Source: an uncultured Ilyobacter sp.
GTDB lineage: Bacteria; Fusobacteriota; Fusobacteriia; Fusobacteriales; Fusobacteriaceae
DNA: 64,000 nucleotides
NCBI RefSeq assembly: GCF_963668085.1
Contig: NZ_OY764059.1
Coordinates: 1,240,001 to 1,304,000 of the forward strand
Reading direction: 5' to 3'
Below the pieces are notes generated by a model. That model made no database searches and was not told the DNA's origin. It saw only the letters and a program-made list of their open reading frames with translations. Positions 25,146 through 32,280 of this stretch are shown here, in pieces. The translations under genes were made by a program, and so were the position numbers. Every line of letters begins with the position of its first letter. The stretch's first letter is position 1.

Positions 25146-25337
25146 TTATGATGGTTTAGTAGACGTTATATTGTGATAATAACCTAAAATCTTTTTCTTC
25201 TGGTCTGCTGCTGGGGAAAATGAACATCTAACACCGTTAAGCCATTTTATTTCTCCATCATCTAATAATTTTCCAAACAATATTTCTGATTTAATAGTTT
25301 TACTGTCTTCAAATGGTGTTTCTCTAAATAAATTCAT
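25146..25337 (-). pseudogene. PAS-domain fragment
   Basis: A 63-residue frame whose second half (Gly-Glu-Ile-Lys-Trp-Leu-Asn-Gly-Val-Arg then Lys-Lys-Lys-Ile-Leu-Gly-Tyr-Tyr-His-Asn-Ile-Thr) matches the last strands of a PAS sensor domain. No output domain follows. It is probably debris of a sensor protein gene, lying between IS and nuclease-like fragments. Confidence 0.5.
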
Positions 25338-25385
25338 TTCCTGATTTAGGACAATTCCCTCTAATCTATCTTTGCATTAATTTAT

Positions 25386-25640
25386 TTAAAAATTTCTACA
25401 AAGTTTATATCCTCGGATCTCAGCATCTTCCACAGTAAAACTCCCGCCAATTGACTTCAAATACCTGCACCCTTTGTGATGATACTTTTCCACATTCTTA
25501 GTCACATGTATCATCACTTCTATTTTTTTAAGATTCTTCTGCAACGTTGTTTTAATTGGGCATTTTCTATGGTTTTTGACTTAGTAATTTGAGTGGCTGT
25601 TGGCATCGCAGGTACTTCAGTGAGGATTTTTTTTATTTTA
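25386..25640 (-). pseudogene. Degraded gene with an Ada/ComEC-type zinc-binding tail
   Basis: A 42-aa frame (25386-25514) has Lys-Tyr-His-His-Lys-Gly-Cys-Arg-Tyr-Leu-Lys-Ser and Gly-Tyr-Lys-Leu-Cys, the usual His-x3-Cys and Cys tail found at the ends of thermonuclease-like and similar proteins. The second Cys is followed by Arg-Asn-Phe and stop, so the final Cys is lost. Upstream a further peptide in another phase (25515-25640) ends in several stops. Together these indicate a decayed gene. Confidence 0.5.
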
Positions 25641-25651
25641 AGTGGTGCGCT

Positions 25652-28600
25652 TCATATGGTAATACACCTTTCAATTTTATCCATTAAAATTCTATAATTT
25701 TTATTATATAAAAACAAATTAAAATTTGAATAATCTTTGTTATTAGTAATTTCCCTGGATATAGTGTCCAGTATTATTTTTGAAGTAGGATGAGTTTTAA
25801 TTAAATATATAAAACTATTTATGTATTCCTCAAAATCTTCTGACAATAATTTTAAGTTTAGAGAACCGGTATCCAATATGTTAACAAATTCTTTTATCAG
25901 AAAACTATTGTAGTAAACATATTTATAATTCTCTCTTCTCAAATTAGCCATTTGTTTTATGAAATCAAAATTATTTAGATTTAACTTTAATAAATAAGTT
26001 GAATTTACAACATTTGTTTTTTTCATAAGTAAATAAGTCCCTTTATCTTCTGTTATAAGCTGATAGCCCAATCTTATTGATAGATAAATTGCATTTATTT
26101 CAAGTCTTCCAATAAATTTAACAAGACTTTCTTCGGTAATTTCATCTATTCTAAATGGTTTTATTGATTCTTTATCAGGAATTATACTTTCTTCAGGAAA
26201 TTTCAATAAAAAAGAGTATATTTCTTCCCAATATTCTTCCAATCTTTTATAATCATTCTCAGTTAAACTCTCAATACTTAAATAATCAATTTCTTTATTA
26301 TAAACAATAGAGTCTTTATTTATAATACTCCTAGTATTTTCATATAAATGTCTTACATATGCTATAACACTGTTTTGGATATATACATTATTAAAATTAT
26401 ATATTTTTTCCAATAAGTTCAATTTTTTTAATAAAATTATTGATGATATCGTCAATATTTTAGGAGAATCAGACGGTCTATTTTCTACAAAGAACCCACT
26501 TTTTTTTTCAAAAAATATATTCATTATATCAGGATAATAATAATACTCTTTCTTTGCTAAACAATATAAAGAACTAAGTTCATCTTCTTTCATATAATCT
26601 GATATTAAATCATTGTGGTCATTCTTTATTATCATTTCCTTTATGTGCTTTATTTGTTCTTCAGTAGTTCCTGAAAAACTTTTCATATTACTAAAGTCCT
26701 TTACAAAAAAGTCTAATAAATAATGTATCAAGGAATAACTTTGGGAGTTTTCTTTTCTTGAAAGAATTAATAAATGTCCACTGTCTATTGAATTTAAACT
26801 TAATTTTTCTTTTAAAACCACGCTAATATTATAAAGATTTGAACAAAATTTTTTATTTTCAAATAAAATAAAATTATTTGTCAGTTTTAATTTAGATTTT
26901 TTGAATTTTTTATTTTGTATCAGCTCTCCCCATAAAAACTCTAATAAATCAATTTCTTTTTCAGTTATCTGGTCAAAATTTTCTAAAAGAATTTTATTTA
27001 AATAAGCAATTTCATCGTATTCTTCAATTTTGATACTAAAAATAGAAAATATTATAGCTTGTTCTAAATCCAACGTATCTCTATTTTCACTTAAAAAGTT
27101 CCAAGCTTTTTTTACTTCATTCTTATAATCATCATATAATTCATCTTTTAAAATTGCTTTTAAAAGATTAAAAGATAATCGAATGTTTTTTTCTTTATGC
27201 CAGATGCAATTTAAAAACCTTATATAGCTATTAATATCACCAAAAAAATAAAAAGAATCTGCTATCATAAGATAGTCATCTTTAGGTATAATTGTTTCAA
27301 ATTTTTTGATGTAATCTTTAAAATGAATATACCCTGTGTTTTCATTTTCTATCAATAATATTAATGCATCATGAATAATTCCTGTATACATTTTAAAATA
27401 TTTATCTATCAACAAAAAAAACACATCATACTGGCCTATCTTTAATAATAATTTTATTGATTTTTTAAGTGAAAATAAATTTAACTCTTCTTCTTTAATA
27501 TACTTTAGATAATTATATATTCTATTTTTATTGATTTTTTCCTTAAAATTTTCAAATAACACTTCTAAATATAACGTCTGGCAATTTATATCTTTTTCTT
27601 TTTCAAGCTTTTCTAAAACAGTATAATTTTTTAAATTTAGGTTGGAATGATAATAATAATATTTTACCGTTTTAGAACTTGAATTTATTAATTTGCTTTC
27701 ATAAATAATTGACAGAATTTCATCGTATTGTGCTTCTTTATTAAGGATATAAAAAAGATAATCTAATAATATAGAATCTTTTTCCCCAGAAGATAAATAT
27801 TTATCTAGAATTTCTTTTTTAAAGCTCAAACCTTTTTTTGTGTAATAAGCTATTAATAGTTCCTCATTTAAATAATCAAGATTTTCTTGCGCTATTTTCA
27901 AGAACTGGTCTTCTTTTTTTAAAATTTCTTTAATAAATAAATATATAATTATAAAATTTATTTTTAATTTCTCATCATATGCATCAATCTGTGTGAAAAT
28001 CTTATCTAAAACTTCCTCAGCATCTATAAAATCAAGCATATATTTTTCAATATTTTTACCATCTGAATATAGATTCAAAGGATTACATAAAATTTTAAGG
28101 TACATACCTACTTTTTTAAAAGGATATCCCTGGCATTGCTCTAAAAGTATTTCTTTAGAATACTTGTACTTTTCAAAACTTTGTTCTAAGTCTAAATGAT
28201 CTTTAGATGTTAAAGAATAATAAAAAGCTTTAATTTTTTTGAACTTTTCATCATTCAATTCAAAATCATTTAATTCATTTAATTTTTCTTCTAATTTTTT
28301 TATTTCACCTGTATTTATTAGGTACACTAGTTCCGCATATTTTTTATTTATATTACTTGTAACCATAAAGTGGTTTACTAATTTTATATAATTCTTATAA
28401 TCTTTTTCAACAGAAAATAAAATTAATTGTAGTTCTTTTAACCTGTCGTCTTTTTTTTCAAGCACGCTACATATATATTCTATAATTTGTTTTAGATCTT
28501 CTATTCTCCCTAATTCAAAATAGAAATTAGCTTTTGTTAATAAAATTTCGTATATAATATTTTTATTAAAATTGTTTTGTTCATAGAGAACATCTAATTC

Positions 28601-28744
28601 ATAAAAAGACTTGTTTATTTCTCCAGAAAAAAATGATTCTTCAATCTTTTTTAAATGTTGTTTTATATTATTTAAATTTTCAGAATAAACCGTTTGTTTT
28701 GATATATTAATTAAAGAAAAAAATGATTTAAAAATATTATTCAT
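25652..28744 (-). CDS. 1030-aa helical-repeat protein with a PIN-like C-terminal region
   Basis: A very long, Lys/Asn/Leu-rich protein in strongly AT-rich DNA. From about residue 15 to 760 it is a run of amphipathic helix pairs of TPR-like type. Residues 785-960 contain Ile-Leu-Leu-Lys-Lys-Leu-Asn-Leu-Leu-Glu-Lys-Ile then Leu-Ile-Thr-Glu-Asp-Lys-Gly-Thr, the spacing of a PIN-type nuclease fold. The first acidic residue seems replaced by Thr/Ser. Co-transcribed with the small membrane protein just upstream (seven-base gap). Neither role nor family is known to me. Cargo location and architecture (helical sensor plus nuclease-like end) suggest defence. Confidence 0.6.
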   Translation of the reverse strand: MNNIFKSFFSLINISKQTVYSENLNNIKQHLKKIEESFFSGEINKSFYELDVLYEQNNFNKNIIYEILLTKANFYFELGRIEDLKQIIEYICSVLEKKDDRLKELQLILFSVEKDYKNYIKLVNHFMVTSNINKKYAELVYLINTGEIKKLEEKLNELNDFELNDEKFKKIKAFYYSLTSKDHLDLEQSFEKYKYSKEILLEQCQGYPFKKVGMYLKILCNPLNLYSDGKNIEKYMLDFIDAEEVLDKIFTQIDAYDEKLKINFIIIYLFIKEILKKEDQFLKIAQENLDYLNEELLIAYYTKKGLSFKKEILDKYLSSGEKDSILLDYLFYILNKEAQYDEILSIIYESKLINSSSKTVKYYYYHSNLNLKNYTVLEKLEKEKDINCQTLYLEVLFENFKEKINKNRIYNYLKYIKEEELNLFSLKKSIKLLLKIGQYDVFFLLIDKYFKMYTGIIHDALILLIENENTGYIHFKDYIKKFETIIPKDDYLMIADSFYFFGDINSYIRFLNCIWHKEKNIRLSFNLLKAILKDELYDDYKNEVKKAWNFLSENRDTLDLEQAIIFSIFSIKIEEYDEIAYLNKILLENFDQITEKEIDLLEFLWGELIQNKKFKKSKLKLTNNFILFENKKFCSNLYNISVVLKEKLSLNSIDSGHLLILSRKENSQSYSLIHYLLDFFVKDFSNMKSFSGTTEEQIKHIKEMIIKNDHNDLISDYMKEDELSSLYCLAKKEYYYYPDIMNIFFEKKSGFFVENRPSDSPKILTISSIILLKKLNLLEKIYNFNNVYIQNSVIAYVRHLYENTRSIINKDSIVYNKEIDYLSIESLTENDYKRLEEYWEEIYSFLLKFPEESIIPDKESIKPFRIDEITEESLVKFIGRLEINAIYLSIRLGYQLITEDKGTYLLMKKTNVVNSTYLLKLNLNNFDFIKQMANLRRENYKYVYYNSFLIKEFVNILDTGSLNLKLLSEDFEEYINSFIYLIKTHPTSKIILDTISREITNNKDYSNFNLFLYNKNYRILMDKIERCITI

Positions 28745-28751
28745 AAACCAT

Positions 28752-28952
28752 CTATTCCTTATCTTGTGAATTTTGATTAACTATATTTATTAAAGAAAAA
28801 AAGCTCCAAAATGAATTACATTTACTTTTATCAATAATCCCTAATTTAATTGATTTTTTATAGACATACACTGTTCCTGTAGCAACTCCACCTACTAAAC
28901 CAATTATTAAACTAATAATGCTCGACCAACTTCCAAAATCACTTAAATTCAA
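28752..28952 (-). CDS. Small membrane protein beside the 1030-aa gene
   Basis: 66 aa with one membrane span (residues 12-32: Ile-Ile-Ser-Leu-Ile-Ile-Gly-Leu-Val-Gly-Gly-Val-Ala-Thr-Gly) and a polar C-terminus. It ends Ser-Phe-Phe-Ser-Leu-Ile-Asn-Ile-Val, and the same Ser-Phe-Phe-Ser-Leu-Ile-Asn-Ile occurs at residues 7-14 of the downstream protein. It may anchor or gate a membrane-associated response. No homologue is recognised. Confidence 0.55.
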   Translation of the reverse strand: MNLSDFGSWSSIISLIIGLVGGVATGTVYVYKKSIKLGIIDKSKCNSFWSFFSLINIVNQNSQDKE

Positions 28953-28976
28953 TATTCTTCCCCCATATTATGAAAT

Positions 28977-29657
28977 TTAAAACCTCTTCTCAGAAATGAC
29001 CTTCAATACTCGTCCCTCTATTTTCAGGCCCTCTATCTGCTCATCCATGATATATTTATCAGGATATTTAGCATTATAGCTTTTAAGTACCACTATGTTT
29101 TCTGCCGGACATTCTATTTTTTTTATTAAAGTTTCATCTCCATAGGTTACTACATATACTTTCCCAGAAATATAATCATTTTCCATTGGATCCACAAGAG
29201 CAAAATCTCCCTCATTAATTTCCGGTGTCATAGAATCTCCAGCCACTTCTACTAAAAAGGAATTTTTACTAAATCCGTTTGCTATGACTCTTTTGGTATA
29301 GATGATATTATCAAGATTTATATACCCGTCACCTGCAGCAGCTTTACCATATACAGGCAATTCACAAATTGATAAATCCACGATTCTTCCATTGCTCTTT
29401 ATTTCCCTTTCATTTTCCAAATACCCTACTATTCTATATAACTCCTTATAATCTTTACCTAGAGCCTCTGCCAGTTGTTTTAGAAAAAATGGATTTATCT
29501 TTAAAATTTTTCCACTTTCTAGTCTGGAAAGAATTGTCTTTTGTAATCCGGCTTTTAAGGCCAATTGATTTAAACCTATTCCTCTAGCCTCTCTATTTTG
29601 TTTTATGTATAATGCCAGTTTATTTCTATTTTTTTCTTCTACAATAAATTCAGACAT
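28977..29657 (-). CDS. LexA-like prophage repressor (HTH plus S24 peptidase)
   Basis: 226 aa, start ATG 29655-29657 behind GGGAG. Residues 12-75 form an XRE-type helix-turn-helix (Gly-Leu-Asn-Gln-Leu-Ala-Leu-Lys-Ala-Gly). The cleavage site is at Ala108-Gly109. Residues 100-226 are an S24 domain with Ser142 in Gly-Asp-Ser-Met and Lys179 or Lys180 in Leu-Ile-Lys-Lys. RecA-stimulated self-cleavage would induce the prophage after DNA damage. It is divergent from the Cro-like gene and its promoter region carries palindromic operators. A longer upstream reading frame (to 29780) runs through the promoter and is not credible. Confidence 0.92.
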   Translation of the reverse strand: MSEFIVEEKNRNKLALYIKQNREARGIGLNQLALKAGLQKTILSRLESGKILKINPFFLKQLAEALGKDYKELYRIVGYLENEREIKSNGRIVDLSICELPVYGKAAAGDGYINLDNIIYTKRVIANGFSKNSFLVEVAGDSMTPEINEGDFALVDPMENDYISGKVYVVTYGDETLIKKIECPAENIVVLKSYNAKYPDKYIMDEQIEGLKIEGRVLKVISEKRF

Positions 29658-29679
29658 AAACACTCTCCCTTCATATGAA

Positions 29680-29708
29680 ATTTTACTAGATAAAGTCACA
29701 TATGTGAA
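29680..29708 (-). promoter_or_regulatory. Repressor promoter (PRM-like)
   Basis: On the minus strand: -35 TTCACA (29703-29708), 17-base spacer, -10 TAAAAT (29680-29685), followed within 30 bases by the repressor ribosome site. A perfect 12-bp palindrome, TCACATATGTGA (29696-29707), lies over the -35 box and is a probable operator. Confidence 0.75.
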
Positions 29709-29727
29709 CGCCACAAAATAAAAACTG

Positions 29728-29756
29728 TTGACATTTGTGCCCACAAAAGGTAAAAT
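29728..29756 (+). promoter_or_regulatory. Early lytic promoter (PR-like)
   Basis: Consensus -35 TTGACA (29728-29733), 17-base spacer, -10 TAAAAT (29751-29756). The spacer holds a palindrome with arms TTTGTG and CACAAA, a probable repressor operator. It drives the Cro-like gene and the early operon. Confidence 0.82.
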
Positions 29757-29798
29757 TCTAGTGTTAACAAATGTAAACAAAACTTGGAGGTGAAAAAT

Positions 29799-29951
29799 TT
29801 GTTAAATGAAATTAAAATTAAAACCATAAAAAACGGAATAACTATGGCAGATTTATCTAAAAAACTTGGTATTTCTAGGGAATATATGTACCGTAAAATC
29901 AAATCAGGGGACACTAAAATTTTAGAAAAAATTAAAAAAATTTTGGACTGA
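29799..29951 (+). CDS. Cro-like helix-turn-helix protein
   Basis: A 50-aa protein started by TTG at 29799-29801 with GGAGG nine bases upstream. Residues 15-35 (Met-Ala-Asp-Leu-Ser-Lys-Lys-Leu-Gly-Ile-Ser-Arg-Glu-Tyr) form a helix-turn-helix. It is the first gene downstream of the early promoter and faces the repressor, so it is the expected Cro-type switch protein. The short length and TTG start explain why it is easily missed. Confidence 0.72.
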   Translation: MLNEIKIKTIKNGITMADLSKKLGISREYMYRKIKSGDTKILEKIKKILD

Positions 29952-30027
29952 TCAGACACAAACGTGCACACAGTTGATTATATCCTAAATTTGAAGAGGA
30001 CATTTAATTTAAGAGGGGAGGCTTAAA

Positions 30028-30513
30028 ATGGCAAGATTAGAATCGGCCAGCTCATTAGAACTGGAAAGAAGTATGAATATGCAGTCTAGAATCATGACCC
30101 TGAGAGAGCATCTTAGACATGAAAGGGTAATCGATTCCTTAGATGATGAGAGAAGAGAAAGGAGGTTCAATCTCGATAAATGGAACGAAGATATGCAAAA
30201 GAACTTTTCTAGAATTAGAAAACATATTTTACAGAATGTCCCTCTGGAAGATCTGAGATCTGAGCTCGAAAAACTGGATAAAAAAGAAGACGAGTTCAAT
30301 TCCATTTACCAAAAGGATGTCAAAGAAGTCCAGGAGCAAGAGCTCCACTATGAGGAACTCAATGACAAACTGATACTTTGGATTTTAAACCTGATTGACC
30401 AATACGAAATTAACCTCAGAGATGAAAACTCCAATACAGAAAGAAAATCAATCGAAGAGAACCGTTTGAGAAAAAAGGAGGCATCTAAATGTCAAAACAA
30501 AAATACACCATAG
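30028..30513 (+). CDS. Hypothetical coiled-coil early phage protein
   Basis: 161 aa, almost wholly helical and strongly charged (Arg-Arg-Glu-Arg-Arg-Phe, Leu-Glu-Lys-Leu-Asp-Lys-Lys-Glu), with an AGGGGAGG ribosome site. It overlaps the next gene by 25 bases. No family recognised. It may be a partner of the replication protein encoded downstream. Confidence 0.65.
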   Translation: MARLESASSLELERSMNMQSRIMTLREHLRHERVIDSLDDERRERRFNLDKWNEDMQKNFSRIRKHILQNVPLEDLRSELEKLDKKEDEFNSIYQKDVKEVQEQELHYEELNDKLILWILNLIDQYEINLRDENSNTERKSIEENRLRKKEASKCQNKNTP

Positions 30514-31445
30514 CAGACGTCCAGCAGGAAAAACTAATTGAATATGACCTGGATATCAAAGATGCTTTCATACTTACTTATCTCAAAGAAATTTTTCAAG
30601 TAAAGAAAATCATAGAAAAAGTGATAGAAGGCCAAAGATATATTTGGGTAGATTATCAGAAGCTTATCTCATACCTGCCAGTATTAAAGATATCCAGTGA
30701 AGAAGTTATAGGTAGAAGAATGTCCAAATATGAAAAACTTGGCCTTATAAAGCGACATCTTCATAGAAGCCTTTCTTACGGGACCTACACCTTTTTCTCC
30801 TTAGATAGCAAATTCAACTCTCTATTTGAAATAGAAAAAACAGAGTATGAAGATATTGATTTAGAAAAAATAAAAAAACAAATGGGTCTTATTTCTCCGC
30901 AGTCGACTTTTCAGTCGGGTGGTTTTGACTCAAAAGTCGAGTCTCAATCGACTCAAAAGTCGAGACATAATACTCCTACTAATAATACTCCCATACAAGA
31001 TAAAAGCAGTAGCATACCTGCTGCTCTTTCTGATGAATTTGAAAAAAAACTAAAGAATCTCCTTCCAAACTTTAGTATTCAGCACCTAAATAAAAATTCT
31101 ATAAAAAACATAAAAAAATATTCCAAAGGAGATATAAGCCAAGTCGAAAAAGTCCTGAAATTCATGCACCTAAAAAACAAAAGTATGACCCCTGATATCC
31201 TGGTGGCCATCCTGAGAGACGGAGACCATACGAAGCCTGAAAGCATTAAACCAAAGGAAATCAAGAGGAACGATAAAATCAAATTCATGTCCGAAAAACT
31301 CGGAGAAAAAGAAATAAAGAGGCTTAGAAACCTTGTGATTAACGACATCGGTTTTGAAGGAGAATACGTAGAAAGAGAGCTAGGGAATGTCCTCTGTAAA
31401 AAATATAACGAGCTTATGAAGGAGGGAAGTCTCAATGTTTCATAG
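30489..31445 (+). CDS. Phage replication protein with internal iterons
   Basis: 318 aa. Residues 1-110 look like a winged-helix domain (Asp-Ala-Phe-Ile-Leu-Thr-Tyr-Leu, Arg-Met-Ser-Lys-Tyr-Glu-Lys-Leu-Gly-Leu-Ile-Lys-Arg), as in DnaD-like or phage replisome organisers. A linker (residues 130-180) is encoded by three palindromic iterons. The C-terminal part is helical. Iterons inside the initiator gene are what lambda O and related systems show. It overlaps the gene before and the gene after, so it is part of the early operon. Confidence 0.65.
   Translation: MSKQKYTIADVQQEKLIEYDLDIKDAFILTYLKEIFQVKKIIEKVIEGQRYIWVDYQKLISYLPVLKISSEEVIGRRMSKYEKLGLIKRHLHRSLSYGTYTFFSLDSKFNSLFEIEKTEYEDIDLEKIKKQMGLISPQSTFQSGGFDSKVESQSTQKSRHNTPTNNTPIQDKSSSIPAALSDEFEKKLKNLLPNFSIQHLNKNSIKNIKKYSKGDISQVEKVLKFMHLKNKSMTPDILVAILRDGDHTKPESIKPKEIKRNDKIKFMSEKLGEKEIKRLRNLVINDIGFEGEYVERELGNVLCKKYNELMKEGSLNVS
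30903..30963 (+). repeat. Three phased palindromic iterons, putative phage origin
   Basis: Units begin at 30903, 30925 and 30948, 22-23 bases apart (two helical turns). The consensus is TCGACTCAAAAGTCGA, a near-perfect palindrome. Unit 1 is in reverse with two mismatches, unit 2 has one, unit 3 none. They lie inside the coding linker of the replication protein, as lambda iterons lie inside gene O. Confidence 0.7.
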
Positions 31446-31665
31446 AGAACTGTCTAGAGCTCTAAAAAATATTCACGTATCCAGGGCCATAAGCAGCCTG
31501 CCATATAAATCATCCGAATATATTGAGTTTCTTGAGATTTTTACACACAAATATGGGATAGATACAGTAAAGGCAGCACTCAACGAGCTCTATTACTACA
31601 AATACAATATTGCAGATATAAAGCGGTTAACTGCTGCCAAAATCATAAAGAATTACAGTATCTAG
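31435..31665 (+). CDS. Small hypothetical early phage protein
   Basis: 76 aa, overlapping the end of the replication gene by 11 bases, so probably translated with it. It is helical, with Arg-Ala-Ile-Ser-Ser-Leu-Pro-Tyr-Lys and Ala-Leu-Asn-Glu-Leu-Tyr-Tyr-Tyr. No family is recognised. Confidence 0.6.
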   Translation: MFHRELSRALKNIHVSRAISSLPYKSSEYIEFLEIFTHKYGIDTVKAALNELYYYKYNIADIKRLTAAKIIKNYSI

Positions 31666-31780
31666 CTACCGTCCAAAGCATGTTAGATAGTAATTCAACT
31701 AAGAGTATATCATAAAATTCAGACTTGTATTTAAAAAATGGGGAGTTCCAAAAATATTATCAAAAGCGAGTTGTTGCTTT

Positions 31781-31948
31781 ATGAAAAAATGCCCTCAGTG
31801 CTCTCACAAGAATGGACACTACTCTTCGAAACCGACCTATGATGGCAAGTTCAAGAGATATTACAAATGTCCAAGGTGTGGAGCCAGATATATCACTCAT
31901 TACGAAGTCAAAGAAATCATTCTAAAAATAGATGGGAAAGAGGTCTAA
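31781..31948 (+). CDS. Ogr/Delta-like zinc-finger activator
   Basis: 55 aa with two Cys-x2-Cys pairs: Cys-Pro-Gln-Cys near the start and Cys-Pro-Arg-Cys after a Tyr-Tyr-Lys segment. This is the size and cysteine spacing of the Ogr/Delta family, which activates late promoters of P2-like phages. It lies in the early operon, so it could switch on the minus-strand late genes. The ribosome site is weak. Function is inferred from motif and position. Confidence 0.62.
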   Translation: MKKCPQCSHKNGHYSSKPTYDGKFKRYYKCPRCGARYITHYEVKEIILKIDGKEV

Positions 31949-31958
31949 GGAGGTTATT

Positions 31959-32096
31959 ATGAAAAAACATTATCTTCCAAATGGAAAAATACAGGTAACT
32001 TTAAATATTTTTAATAAGATTCATACCTTTGAGGCACTCAATGAGCAGGAGATTACTGCCAAACTTATAGCCATTGAAAACAGGAGAGCCTCCTAA
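31959..32096 (+). CDS. 45-aa early phage protein
   Basis: A short complete frame starting ten bases after the zinc-finger gene, with an ideal AGGAGG site. Sequence includes Ile-Gln-Val-Thr-Leu-Asn-Ile-Phe and Asn-Glu-Gln-Glu-Ile-Thr-Ala-Lys-Leu. Not recognised. Confidence 0.55.
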   Translation: MKKHYLPNGKIQVTLNIFNKIHTFEALNEQEITAKLIAIENRRAS

Positions 32097-32178
32097 TGAA
32101 AAATTTAGTGGCATGGTTAAAAAGAATTTTAAAAATAAAAATCAAGATAAAGTAGCTATAAAATTGGAGGTGAATAAA

Positions 32179-32280
32179 ATGAAATCAGAATTAAATAAAA
32201 AAGACAGTGTAAAACTGGCAATTTTGAAAATAAAAGAGCTCAGAAAAAAATTAGAAATAAAAGGAATTATGTATGAATAA
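32179..32280 (+). CDS. 33-aa basic protein before the integrase
   Basis: ATG at 32179-32181 is preceded by TTGGAGG and gives a basic helical peptide (Val-Lys-Leu-Ala-Ile-Leu-Lys-Ile-Lys-Glu-Leu-Arg-Lys-Lys-Leu). Its end overlaps the recombinase start by eight bases, so it may couple translation. A longer frame from 32074 lacks a ribosome site. Possibly an excision factor, but nothing in the sequence proves it. Confidence 0.45.
   Translation: MKSELNKKDSVKLAILKIKELRKKLEIKGIMYE

Noticed and set aside
29658..29780. N-terminal extension of the repressor reading frame
   Set aside because: It crosses both promoters and the operators. A good ribosome site precedes the ATG at 29655-29657.
30009..30305. 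Ser/Leu-rich minus-strand frame opposite the early operon
   Set aside because: Shadow of the coiled-coil gene on the plus strand; low-complexity composition typical of antisense frames.
32074..32178. Upstream part of a 68-aa frame before the integrase
   Set aside because: No ribosome site at its first ATG, while the ATG at 32179 has GGAGG; the overlap with the 45-aa gene also argues against it.
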